Source: Phyllobacterium pellucidum (GTDB taxonomy: Bacteria; Pseudomonadota; Alphaproteobacteria; Rhizobiales; Rhizobiaceae). From it: 64,000 bases of DNA. A program made the translations under genes and the position numbers. The notes under the pieces were generated by a model that was not told the origin of the DNA, did no database searches, and saw nothing but the letters and a program-made list of their open reading frames with translations. How positions within the stretch are numbered: position 1 is the first letter of the stretch; every line of letters begins with the position of its first letter. The stretch spans positions 326,724 to 390,723 of the forward strand of contig NZ_JABUMX010000004.1 in the NCBI RefSeq assembly GCF_013327855.1, in the 5' to 3' direction. Below, piece by piece: positions 54,862 to 62,905 of this stretch.

Positions 54862-55826
54862 CACTTCGTCCTCAATCGCGGATCGATGAATGTGTAGAGA
54901 ATGTCGACGACCATGTTGATCATGACGAACAGGAAGCCGACGAAGAGGAGGTAGGCGGCGAGAACCGGCACGTCCGGATAGCCGACCGCATTGGTGAAGA
55001 GTAGGCCCATGCCCGGCCACTGGAACACTGTCTCGGTGACGATGGCGAAGGCGATCAATTGCCCGATCTGGAGACCTGTAACGGTCACGACGGGCATCAA
55101 TGCGTTGCGCAGAGCGAGCCGCCCGTAAATATGCGAGCGCGGCAAGCCGCGGGCAAAGGCGAAGCGGATATAGTCGGACGAAAGGACGTCGATCATTTCC
55201 GAGCGGACGAGGCGCATAATCAGCGTCAGCTGGAACAGCGCGAGCGTGATGGAGGGCAGGATCAGCGATTTCAGTCCCGAAACGGTGAGGAAGCCAGTCT
55301 GCCAGCCACCGAGATTGACCAGTTCGCCGCGTCCCGACGAAGGCAGCCAGCGCAGGTTGACGGCGAAGATCAATATGAGAAGCAGGCCCGTCACGAAAGT
55401 CGGCATCGAAATGCCGACGAGCGTTGCCGACTGGATGATGCGCGACAGAAATCCCGTGGGCTTCAATGCGCAGACGACGCCAAGCGGAATGCCGAGCGCC
55501 AGCGACATCACCGTCGCGACCAGCACGAGTTCCAGCGTCGCCGGCAGCCTGTTCATCAACAATTCGGCGACGGGCTGCTGGTAGCGGAAGCTGGTGCCGA
55601 GATCGCCGTGCAGGACACGGCCGAAAAACTCGACGAACTGAATGAGCATCGGGTTGTCGAGGCCGAGCGCAGCGCGCAGCGCATCCTTTTCGGCCTGGCT
55701 TGCCCCTTCCCGCACCATCATCGCGACAGGATCGCCGACGAAGCGGAACATGATGAAGGCGACGGCTGTGACGGCGACCATAACGAGGATCGCCTGAAAG
55801 AGCCGCATCGAAACAATTTTGATCAT
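54861..55826 (-). CDS. Peptide-type ABC permease DppB-like
   Basis: A 321-residue permease with six helices: RLFQAILVMVAVTAVAFIMFRFVGDPV, FGRVLHGDLGTSFRYQQPVAELLMNRLPATLELVLVATVMSLALGIPLG, and the EAA loop SSDYIRFAFARGLPRSHIYGRLALRNALMPVVTVTGLQIG. Standard DppB/OppB. It is separated from the binding-protein gene by a strong hairpin. Confidence 0.9.
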   Translation of the reverse strand: MIKIVSMRLFQAILVMVAVTAVAFIMFRFVGDPVAMMVREGASQAEKDALRAALGLDNPMLIQFVEFFGRVLHGDLGTSFRYQQPVAELLMNRLPATLELVLVATVMSLALGIPLGVVCALKPTGFLSRIIQSATLVGISMPTFVTGLLLILIFAVNLRWLPSSGRGELVNLGGWQTGFLTVSGLKSLILPSITLALFQLTLIMRLVRSEMIDVLSSDYIRFAFARGLPRSHIYGRLALRNALMPVVTVTGLQIGQLIAFAIVTETVFQWPGMGLLFTNAVGYPDVPVLAAYLLFVGFLFVMINMVVDILYTFIDPRLRTK

Positions 55827-55925
55827 CGGACCATGCCTTCCATGGAGCGCGAAGCAGCTTCACCGGCCCTTCGCGGATGCGCCTCTAAGCCCTAAAGGGA
55901 CCAGCGCAGCGGTTCCAATTGGCGA

Positions 55926-55953
55926 GGCACGTGCCGCATGTGCGGCACGTGCC
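55926..55953 (-). other. Perfect 13-bp stem-loop between dppA-like and dppB-like genes
   Basis: GGCACGTGCCGCA and TGCGGCACGTGCC are perfect inverted 13-mers around a two-base loop, 7 bases after the binding-protein stop (minus strand). There is no T-run after it; it most likely protects the binding-protein message or attenuates permease expression. Confidence 0.7.
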
Positions 55954-55959
55954 ACCAGT

Positions 55960-57531
55960 TTAGTTCATGTGTGCGAACCACGGGCGAACATATTCGTCCG
56001 GGAATTGCGGCATGTCGACCTTGTCGCTCATCGCCCAGGCGACCGGCTGCTGATGCAGCGGCAGATAGAGCACCTCGTCGTGGGTGATGGTGAAGGCTTC
56101 CTTCAACATCGCGACGCGCTTGTCCTGGTCGAGTTCGGTCGATGCCTTGCGAGCCAGTTCATCGATTTTCGGATTCGACAGGCCGTTGGAATTGCTGCCA
56201 CCGAACTTGCCGTCGGTGGTGGCAAGCAGGGCCTGCAGGACACTGTAACCATCCATCGGCGGAAGCGACGCCCAGCCGAGCATGTACATGTCGAATTCGC
56301 CCTTATCCATGCGCGGGAAATAGGTGGTCTTGCTCTCGACACCCACATCGGCCTGAACGCCGATCTTCGCCCACATCGACGCGATCGCAAGGCAGATCTG
56401 CTCGTCGGCGATATAACGGTCGTTGGAGCAGTTCAGGCCAACCTTGAAGCCATCGGGATATCCGGCTTCGGCAAGAAGCGACTTGGCCTTGTCGATATCG
56501 TAGGCAAGCGGGGCATCGATGCCTTCGTCATACCCGGTGACGGGCGGCGCCACCATCATGCCGGTCGTGCGTGACTTGCCGCGCATGAGCCGCTTCTGGA
56601 TCGTTGCCAGATCGACTGCGTGCCACAGCGCCTGGCGAACCTTGACGTCGAGGAGCGGATTGGGCTTGCCGGGTTCGGCGTGCAATTCCTTCTTCCAGTT
56701 GAAGCCGAGGAAAATGACGCGGAGGGACGGATTCTCCACCACCTTGAAGCCCTGCGTGTTGGCGACGCGGTCGATGTCCTGCAGCGGGACCGGGGCGATC
56801 ATGTCGAGTTCGCCGGAAAGCAGCGCGGCAACGCGGGTCGCGTCGGACGCGATGGGGCGGAATTCGACGCTCTTCAGATTGTGTTGCGGCTTGTCCCACC
56901 ACTCTTCATTGACTGCAAACACGGACTTCGAATCCGGCTCGTAGGTGACGAGCTTGAAGGGACCGGTGCCATTGGCATGGTTGTTTGCATATGTCGTGGC
57001 GCCGGTGGATGTGTTGCCGGGCTTCAGCGCGTTATGCTCTTCCATCCATGGCTTGCTCATCATGTAGATCGCGGCCAAATCGTTGAGGAGCAGCGGATAG
57101 GGGCCGCTCAGGATAAGATCGACCGTATAGTCATCGACCTTCTCGACACCGATGACGGCCGAGAGATTCTCGCGGTTGCGCGCACCTGGATCGATCTGGC
57201 GCTGGATCGTCGCGACGACGTCGTCCGCGTTGAAGGGCTGGCCTTCGTGGAATTTCACACCCTGCCGCAACTTGAAGCGCCAGCGATCAGGAGCAACGAC
57301 TTCCCAGGATGTCGCCAGGGCAGGCTCCAGTTGCAGCTCCTTGTTACGGCGCACCAACGGATCGAAAACCATGTGGTGGACGCTTTGGGTAAAGCTGTCG
57401 ACCTGAGCGTTCGGATCGTAGGAAATGACATCGCCGGCGGACGACCACCGCAGTGTCTGAGCCACGGAAGGCATGGTCATCGGCACGACAAGCGCGAGAC
57501 CGGCCAATAATGTCTTGAGATATTTCTTCAC
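55960..57531 (-). CDS. Peptide-type ABC binding protein (SBP family 5)
   Basis: About 523 residues. The signal peptide KKYLKTLLAGLALVVPMTMPSVAQ is followed by TLRWSSAGDVISYDPNAQVDSFTQSVHHMVFDPLVRRNKELQLEPALATSWEVVAPDRWRFKLRQGVKFHEGQPFNADDVVATIQR and PLLDVKVRQALWHAVDLATIQKRLMRG, clear SBP_bac_5 motifs. The GTG at 57531 follows GGGAGATACCCC; an ATG at 57555 would lie inside the GTATAC box. These proteins bind peptides, opines, glutathione, nickel chelates or heterocycles. Here the amidohydrolases suggest an N-rich cyclic or amide ligand. Confidence 0.9.
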   Translation of the reverse strand: MKKYLKTLLAGLALVVPMTMPSVAQTLRWSSAGDVISYDPNAQVDSFTQSVHHMVFDPLVRRNKELQLEPALATSWEVVAPDRWRFKLRQGVKFHEGQPFNADDVVATIQRQIDPGARNRENLSAVIGVEKVDDYTVDLILSGPYPLLLNDLAAIYMMSKPWMEEHNALKPGNTSTGATTYANNHANGTGPFKLVTYEPDSKSVFAVNEEWWDKPQHNLKSVEFRPIASDATRVAALLSGELDMIAPVPLQDIDRVANTQGFKVVENPSLRVIFLGFNWKKELHAEPGKPNPLLDVKVRQALWHAVDLATIQKRLMRGKSRTTGMMVAPPVTGYDEGIDAPLAYDIDKAKSLLAEAGYPDGFKVGLNCSNDRYIADEQICLAIASMWAKIGVQADVGVESKTTYFPRMDKGEFDMYMLGWASLPPMDGYSVLQALLATTDGKFGGSNSNGLSNPKIDELARKASTELDQDKRVAMLKEAFTITHDEVLYLPLHQQPVAWAMSDKVDMPQFPDEYVRPWFAHMN

Positions 57532-57546
57532 GGGGTATCTCCCATT

Positions 57547-57592
57547 TTGTATACACATGTTCCCGCTATTATGGTACACAGATTGTACACAA
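57547..57592. promoter_or_regulatory. Three GntR-type boxes in the transporter/amidohydrolase-3 divergent region
   Basis: TTGTATACACA (core 57549-57554), TGGTACACAG (57573-57581) and TTGTACACAA (57584-57592), all in the 137-bp space between the divergent binding-protein gene and amidohydrolase 3. They share the TGTAYACA core with the boxes at 48.3 and 49.25 kb. Confidence 0.55.
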
Positions 57593-57667
57593 TTTCAAGG
57601 TGACAATTTCACTTTTCGCTGATTTGATGTCACCGACATGCACTTCAACATTGGGGAGCCAAATAGA

Positions 57668-59032
57668 ATGGCCAATGCATTGCTCATCGAGAACGGCGTC
57701 ATCGTCACCATGGATGGCGATGGCCGCATCATCGAAGGCGGCAGCGTTCTGATCGAGAACGGTATTATTACATCAGTTTGCAATGGACAGGTTGTAGATG
57801 TCGACGCCGAACGCATCGACGCGCGCGGAATGGTCGTGATGCCCGGCCTGATCGACACGCACGCGCATGCCGGACACACCTTGACCAAGGGCCTTGGCGA
57901 CGATTCGGAACAGTGGATGAACGTCACGGGCCGTATCTATGCGAGTGCTGTGGATACGGAATTCTGGACCGCAGAAGCATGCCTTTCCGCGCTGGAGCGC
58001 ATAAAATGCGGCACGACGACCGCAGCGCTGCTCTTTGGCGGTGGTCCAGATATCATGCGCACGGAAGGCCCTGAGGCTGCGGAGGCCCATCTGGCGGCGG
58101 TCGCCGACATGGGCGTGCGCGAGATCTTGGCTGTTGGCCCGAACCGGCCAACGTCCCGACACGTGTATACCGACTACGCGGCTGGCACTGGCCGGGAAAT
58201 TGCGGTATCGCCGTCAGAGCAATTGGCAGTCTGCGGCCGCCTCATCGACGCATGGGCCGGACGCAGCGATTTGCTTCGCCTGGCGATTTCCCTGCCGGTG
58301 TTCACTGCCAGCGAACTTGAAGACGAATCCGTATACAAGATTTCGGCGGATGCGCGCGACATGGCGCGTGAAAAAGGCGTTTTGCTGGTTCAGGACGGGC
58401 ACCGCGAGGGCTCAATCGCAGCCAACGCCACGCGCCTCGATCTCTTCGACGGACATTCACTGCTCGCGCACTGCATCGAGCTGACCGAGGCGGACATCGC
58501 GGTCCTGAAGCAAACCGGGGCGAAAGTCGCACACAATCCAAGCGCGCTCATGTCGGTATCGGGACGCTGTCCCGCACCGGAATTGATGGAACAGGGCGTC
58601 ACCGTTTCGCTAGGCACCGATGCCGCCGCGCCCGACCGTCCATTCGATATGTTCCGCAACATGTTTCAGGCGCATCGTTACCATGCACGTCACTTGCGTG
58701 ACGATACGGTGCTGCCGCCCATGCAACTTCTTGCGATGGCAACGATTGAAGGCGCGCGCGCACTTTCGATGGAAAACGAAATTGGTTCGATAGAAGTGGG
58801 AAAGCGCGCGGATATCATTCTCGTGAATATGCGCCAGCCGCATTTGTGGCCGCCGGTCAACCCGGTGCAGCGGCTTGCCCGCTTCGCCAATGGCGCTGAC
58901 GTCGATACGACGATTGTCGGTGGACGCGTCCTTATGCGTGGACGCAAACTGGTCGATCAAGATGAGAATGCCATTCTGGAGCGAGCCGAAACCGCGTTTC
59001 ATCGGATGATCGCGCGCTTGCCTGCGCTCTGA
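57668..59032 (+). CDS. Amidohydrolase 3 (ATZ/TRZ-type)
   Basis: A 454-residue enzyme: ANALLIENGVIVTMDGDGRIIEGGSVLIENGIITSV, the HxH motif in MPGLIDTHAHAGHTLTKGLGDD, LLVQDGHREGSIAANATRLDLFDGHSLLAHCIELTEADI and the Asp in VSLGTDAAAPDRPFDMFRNMFQAHRYHARHL. Paralogue of amidohydrolase 2 (50.8-52.2 kb). ATG 57668 has GGGGAG upstream. First gene of a plus-strand trio with amidohydrolases 4 and 5, divergent from the peptide-type importer, so uptake and hydrolysis are likely co-controlled. Confidence 0.87.
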   Translation: MANALLIENGVIVTMDGDGRIIEGGSVLIENGIITSVCNGQVVDVDAERIDARGMVVMPGLIDTHAHAGHTLTKGLGDDSEQWMNVTGRIYASAVDTEFWTAEACLSALERIKCGTTTAALLFGGGPDIMRTEGPEAAEAHLAAVADMGVREILAVGPNRPTSRHVYTDYAAGTGREIAVSPSEQLAVCGRLIDAWAGRSDLLRLAISLPVFTASELEDESVYKISADARDMAREKGVLLVQDGHREGSIAANATRLDLFDGHSLLAHCIELTEADIAVLKQTGAKVAHNPSALMSVSGRCPAPELMEQGVTVSLGTDAAAPDRPFDMFRNMFQAHRYHARHLRDDTVLPPMQLLAMATIEGARALSMENEIGSIEVGKRADIILVNMRQPHLWPPVNPVQRLARFANGADVDTTIVGGRVLMRGRKLVDQDENAILERAETAFHRMIARLPAL

Positions 59033-59065
59033 CCGTGACCGCCTTCGATTTAGCTGGAGTTACTG

Positions 59066-60262
59066 ATGACCACTGACCTTATCATTCGCAACGTGCGCCC
59101 GCTCGGCGGTGCGCCAACCGACCTTTTCATCCGCGACGGTCGCTTTGTCGAGGCTGCCGCACCCAAAGGCACGGATGCAATCGACGCCGGCGGACAAATC
59201 GCCCTCCCAGGACTGGTTGAAGCCCACACGCATCTCGACAAGACGCTGATCGGCACGGACTGGTATCGTAACGAGGTAGGCCCCACACGCAACGACCGTA
59301 TCCTTGCCGACCGCAGGGCCAAGCGTGAGCTGGGCATCGATGCCCGACGGCAATCCGCACGCCAGATCATGCAGACATTGCCCTTCGGCGTGACCCATAT
59401 TCGCACCCACGTCGATGTCGACACCGAGATCGGCATCGCCAACGTCCAGGGCCTCGTAGCAACCCGCGCGGCCTTTGCAGGTCTTGTCGATGTGCAGATC
59501 GTGGCGTTTCCGCAAAGCGGCATGCTGGTGCGCCCCGGCACATTGGCGCTGATGGAAGAGGCGCTCAAGGCCGGTGCCGATATCGTCGGAGGCATCGATC
59601 CGGCATCGATCGACCGCGATCCGGTGCGCCATCTCGATGCAATTTTTGCGCTTGCCGATCGTCACAGCAAACCGATCGACATCCACTTGCATGAGCCGGG
59701 TGAGCTTGGCGCATTCTGCCTCGAACTCATCATTGAGCGGACGCGCGCGCTTGGCCTGCAAGGCCGGGTGATGGCCAGTCACGCCTACTGTCTCGGCACG
59801 CTCGATGCGAAGCGGCAGGGAACGCTGATCGATGCGCTCGCTACCGAAAATATTGCCGTCATGACCGTCGGCAGCCCCTCTGCGCCTGCACTGCCACTGA
59901 AGCTGCTGCGCCAATCGGGCGTGATTGTCGCCTCGGGATCTGACGGCATTCAGGGGACGTGGGAACCCTGGGGCAGCGGCGACATGCTGGAACGGGCCAA
60001 GTTCCTTGCCCAGCGCAACGGCATGACCGCAGACGCCGATCTCGAGGCGGCCGTGGAGGTCTGTACGTTTGGCGGCGCGAGCGGCATCGAACTGCATGAC
60101 TACGGCCTCGCACCCGGTTGTCACGGCGATCTCGTTCTCGTTGCAGCGCAAACGCTGGCTGAGGCTGTTGCCCTCACCCCACATGAGCGCACTGTCATTC
60201 GCGGTGGTCGTATCCTCGTGCGCAACGGTCAATTGAGCGAGGACCTGCCGCATGTCGATTGA
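59066..60262 (+). CDS. Amidohydrolase 4 (cytosine deaminase CodA-like)
   Basis: A 398-residue enzyme of the cytosine-deaminase group: DLIIRNVRPLGGAPTDLFIRDGRFVEAA, HxH in LPGLVEAHTHLDKTL, a long FGVTHIRTHVDVDTEIGIANVQGL, PIDIHLHEPGE for the third metal His, VMASHAYCLG for the fourth, and the Asp in VIVASGSDGIQGTWEPWG. CodA-like enzymes deaminate cytosine, isoguanine, creatinine or related rings. GGAG lies upstream, and the gene overlaps amidohydrolase 5 by 11 bases. Confidence 0.87.
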   Translation: MTTDLIIRNVRPLGGAPTDLFIRDGRFVEAAAPKGTDAIDAGGQIALPGLVEAHTHLDKTLIGTDWYRNEVGPTRNDRILADRRAKRELGIDARRQSARQIMQTLPFGVTHIRTHVDVDTEIGIANVQGLVATRAAFAGLVDVQIVAFPQSGMLVRPGTLALMEEALKAGADIVGGIDPASIDRDPVRHLDAIFALADRHSKPIDIHLHEPGELGAFCLELIIERTRALGLQGRVMASHAYCLGTLDAKRQGTLIDALATENIAVMTVGSPSAPALPLKLLRQSGVIVASGSDGIQGTWEPWGSGDMLERAKFLAQRNGMTADADLEAAVEVCTFGGASGIELHDYGLAPGCHGDLVLVAAQTLAEAVALTPHERTVIRGGRILVRNGQLSEDLPHVD

Positions 60263-61745
60263 ACCGGAAAAGAACCAGGGCTCAGAAGGTCCGGTGCTCT
60301 TGACGGCGCGCTGGATCGTCGGTCACGCCGACGGGCGGCACGTCCTCTATGAAAACGGTGAGGTCGTCTATGACGGGAACGAGATCACCTTCGTGGGCCA
60401 GCACTATACCGGGCCGGTAGGCCGGCGCATCGATTATGGCATGGCGCTCATCGGACCTGGCTTCATCGACCTCGATGCGCTTTCCGACCTCGACACCGGC
60501 GTCCTCGGCCTCGATCACCAGCCGGGCTGGAAGAAGGGCCGGGTTTGGCCGCGCGACTACGTTAACGCCGGGCCGGTGGAGATGCTCGATCCGGACGAAC
60601 TGGCATTCCAGAAACGCTATGCCTTTGCGCAACTCATCCGCAACGGCATCACCACGGCATTGCCGATCGCTTCGCTGTTCTATCGCGCCTGGAACGAGAC
60701 GACCGACGAATTTGCATCTGCGGCCAACAGCGCCGGCGAATTGGGCTTGCGCGTCTATCTCGGGCCTGCTTTCCGGGCCGGTCATTCGGTTGTCGAGGAG
60801 GACGGTAGTATCGTCGTCGAGATCGATGAAGCGCGGGGGGCCGAGGGGCTTCAGCAGGCTATTGCATTCTGCCAGGAACACGAGGGGCTACATGGCGGCC
60901 TCGTGCGCACGATGCTGGCGCCGGACCGGATCGAGTTCTGGACCGAAGGCCTTTTGCGGGAGACGGCGGCCGCCGCTCGCGACCTCGACGTGCCCCTGCG
61001 CCTGCATTGCTGCCAGTCGGAATTCGAGGTCAACACCATGCGCGAGCGCTTCGGCACAACCTCGGCGCGTTGGCTGCAAAGCATCGGATTCCTTGGTGAG
61101 AAGGTACTCTTGCCACATGGTACGAACGCCGAGCGCGCGGACCTTGACATCATCGCAGCGTCCGGCGCGACCCTGGTTCATTGTCCGATCGTGATGGCTC
61201 GTCATGGGGTGGCGCTCGACAATTTTGCCGACCTGCGCCGCGCCGGAATGCGTATCGGCATGGGCACAGATACCTGGCCGCCCGACATGGTACTCAACAT
61301 GCAGGTCGGGCTCATGCTCGGACGCGTGATGTCCGGCGATACGGCGCGCCCCGCATCCACCGATCTTTACGATGCGGCGACAACCGGAGGCGCCGATGCG
61401 CTCGGCCGAAGCGACCTCGGACGTTTGTGCAAGGGGGCTAAGGCCGACATTGTCGTCTTCAACCTTGGGGCGGATCATCTCGGTCAAATAACGGATCCGA
61501 TCGCCGGACTCATGACTTCGGCAAGCGGCCGCGATGTCGACACCGTCGTCATCGATGGGCGGACGGTCATGCAAAATGGCATCATACCGGGCTTCGACTT
61601 CGAAGCGTCGCATGGACGAGCCCAACGCCAGTTTGAACGTCTGGTTGCGCGCTATCCGGAACGGACCTGGAGACATCCGCCGGTCGAGGCGATCTTTCCG
61701 CCCTCTTATCCAACCATTCGTTCAACCGGAGTTGCGAAAGAGTAA
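60252..61745 (+). CDS. Amidohydrolase 5 with altered metal site
   Basis: A 497-residue amidohydrolase-superfamily protein, paralogous to amidohydrolase 1. At the usual HxH position it reads GPGFIDLDALSDLD, so Asp75 and Leu77 stand where amidohydrolase 1 has His69 and His71. The later His regions (PLRLHCCQSEFE and VLLPHGTNAE), the HCPIVMARHG segment and the Asp in IGMGTDTWPPDM remain. The C-terminal composite beta domain is complete (RDVDTVVIDGRTVMQNG). It may use a single metal, act on a different reaction, or form a non-catalytic partner. Coupled to amidohydrolase 4. Confidence 0.82.
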   Translation: MSIEPEKNQGSEGPVLLTARWIVGHADGRHVLYENGEVVYDGNEITFVGQHYTGPVGRRIDYGMALIGPGFIDLDALSDLDTGVLGLDHQPGWKKGRVWPRDYVNAGPVEMLDPDELAFQKRYAFAQLIRNGITTALPIASLFYRAWNETTDEFASAANSAGELGLRVYLGPAFRAGHSVVEEDGSIVVEIDEARGAEGLQQAIAFCQEHEGLHGGLVRTMLAPDRIEFWTEGLLRETAAAARDLDVPLRLHCCQSEFEVNTMRERFGTTSARWLQSIGFLGEKVLLPHGTNAERADLDIIAASGATLVHCPIVMARHGVALDNFADLRRAGMRIGMGTDTWPPDMVLNMQVGLMLGRVMSGDTARPASTDLYDAATTGGADALGRSDLGRLCKGAKADIVVFNLGADHLGQITDPIAGLMTSASGRDVDTVVIDGRTVMQNGIIPGFDFEASHGRAQRQFERLVARYPERTWRHPPVEAIFPPSYPTIRSTGVAKE

Positions 61746-61857
61746 CAACCAGATTTTTCCGCTGGGGATTGGCCACTCAAGGCTGCCACCAGAGGTCGCA
61801 ACTCCCGGATAAAGATGATAGTTAGCAAAACATCAACTCGATTCCGGGAGTGCCGAA

Positions 61858-62178
61858 ATGAGATTTGCCTGCTACGTTGTGATGACCGCCGCGCTTGTCT
61901 TCGCATCTTCGTGCACAACACCCGGCATGGATACCAATCTCGCCAGCACCTCGCTGCGCAACTCCATATTCGACGAGTGCGGTTGGGCGGCGGAGTCATC
62001 CACGCTCGGTGGCCTGCTTCCCAAAATCTCTTCAGGCCGGGACGGCTTTCATCGTATCACCGTAGAGGTATGTACGGCTGCCAGGAGCGCGGGCACCGCG
62101 CCCGGAGAAACCGCTACCGTGAGTGTTGAAGGAAAGTCCGTGCGTGGGCGCTTCTTGCTGCCGGGCGAGAATCCCTAG
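61858..62178 (+). CDS. Small lipoprotein
   Basis: A 106-residue precursor with a lipobox (VFASSCTTPG) after a hydrophobic leader. The mature part is RNSIFDECGWAAESSTLGGLLPKISSGRDGFHRITVEVCTAARSAGTAPGETATVSVEGKSVRGRFLLPGENP, with two cysteines. No family is recognised. It starts after a 112-bp gap following amidohydrolase 5; an AT-rich promoter-like sequence lies in the gap. Confidence 0.6.
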   Translation: MRFACYVVMTAALVFASSCTTPGMDTNLASTSLRNSIFDECGWAAESSTLGGLLPKISSGRDGFHRITVEVCTAARSAGTAPGETATVSVEGKSVRGRFLLPGENP

Positions 62179-62221
62179 GGGCGCGGCGGCAGACCGCACC
62201 GCCAGGCGGCGTGCCTGGAAA

Positions 62222-62905
62222 TCAATCGTCAGGATCGTGCGGGTGCCCGTGGTCGTCGACAATCGGCAAATCCAGATTGAACTCCCGCACGAGGTCTTTA
62301 ACTTGAGCCGGGGTCAGGTAGCGCGGATTTAGGTTCCTCAGCATGAGGTAAAGCTTGGCACCCTCCTCAAGTTCCTCGGTAGCGAAAACCGCGGCCTCGA
62401 GAGTGTCGCTGGCGACGACGGGGCCATGATTAGACAGAAGCACCGACGCATATTTGCCGGCAAGACCACGAATTGCATCGGCAACGGCCGGATCGCCCGG
62501 CCGATAATAGGGTAGCAGCGCGATCTGACCGGCGCGCATGAGACAATAGGGCGTCATCGGCGGCAATGCTGCGCGCGGGTCGATCTCGGGAAGCATCGAC
62601 AGTGCAACAGCGTTCGTTGAATGAAGGTGGACGATAGAACGCGCCGATCCACGCGTTTCGTAGAGCGCACTGTGGAGCGGGATCTCCTTGGTTGGTTTGT
62701 CGCCCGAAACGTGTCGACCGCCAGCGTCGAGGTGCGCGAGCCTGGCGGGATCAAGAAACCCGAGCGAGGCATTGGTCGGCGTGACCAGCCAGCCGCCATC
62801 ATCAAGCCGAACCGAAATGTTCCCCGAGGAACCCGGAGTTAATCCTCGCTCGAAGAGCGACCTGCCATATCGGCATATATCTTCCCGCAAACGCGCATTG
62901 GACAT
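62222..62905 (-). CDS. Class II aldolase/adducin protein, OtnC-like
   Basis: A 227-residue zinc-dependent protein: GRSLFERGLTPGSSGNISVRLDDGGWLVTPTNASLGFLDPARLA, EIPLHSALYETRGSARSIVHLHSTNAVALSML with the HxH zinc ligands, VLLSNHGPVVASDTLEAAVFATEELEEGAKLYLML with the third His. The pattern is that of OtnC, 3-oxo-tetronate 4-phosphate decarboxylase, of four-carbon sugar acid breakdown. Its start touches the LacI-type gene, and partners OtnK/OtnI would lie outside the window. Fuculose-phosphate aldolase activity is the alternative. Confidence 0.83.
   Translation of the reverse strand: MSNARLREDICRYGRSLFERGLTPGSSGNISVRLDDGGWLVTPTNASLGFLDPARLAHLDAGGRHVSGDKPTKEIPLHSALYETRGSARSIVHLHSTNAVALSMLPEIDPRAALPPMTPYCLMRAGQIALLPYYRPGDPAVADAIRGLAGKYASVLLSNHGPVVASDTLEAAVFATEELEEGAKLYLMLRNLNPRYLTPAQVKDLVREFNLDLPIVDDHGHPHDPDD

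Noticed and set aside
59060..60253. 397-codon minus-strand open frame
   Set aside because: Antisense to amidohydrolase 4; GC-rich codon bias keeps the opposite strand open. No domain is recognisable.
61728..61805. GGAGTTGCGA/TCGCAACTCC inverted repeat as terminator
   Set aside because: The 10-bp arms are 58 bases apart and the left arm lies inside the amidohydrolase 5 coding end; there is no T-run, so a terminator role is not supported.
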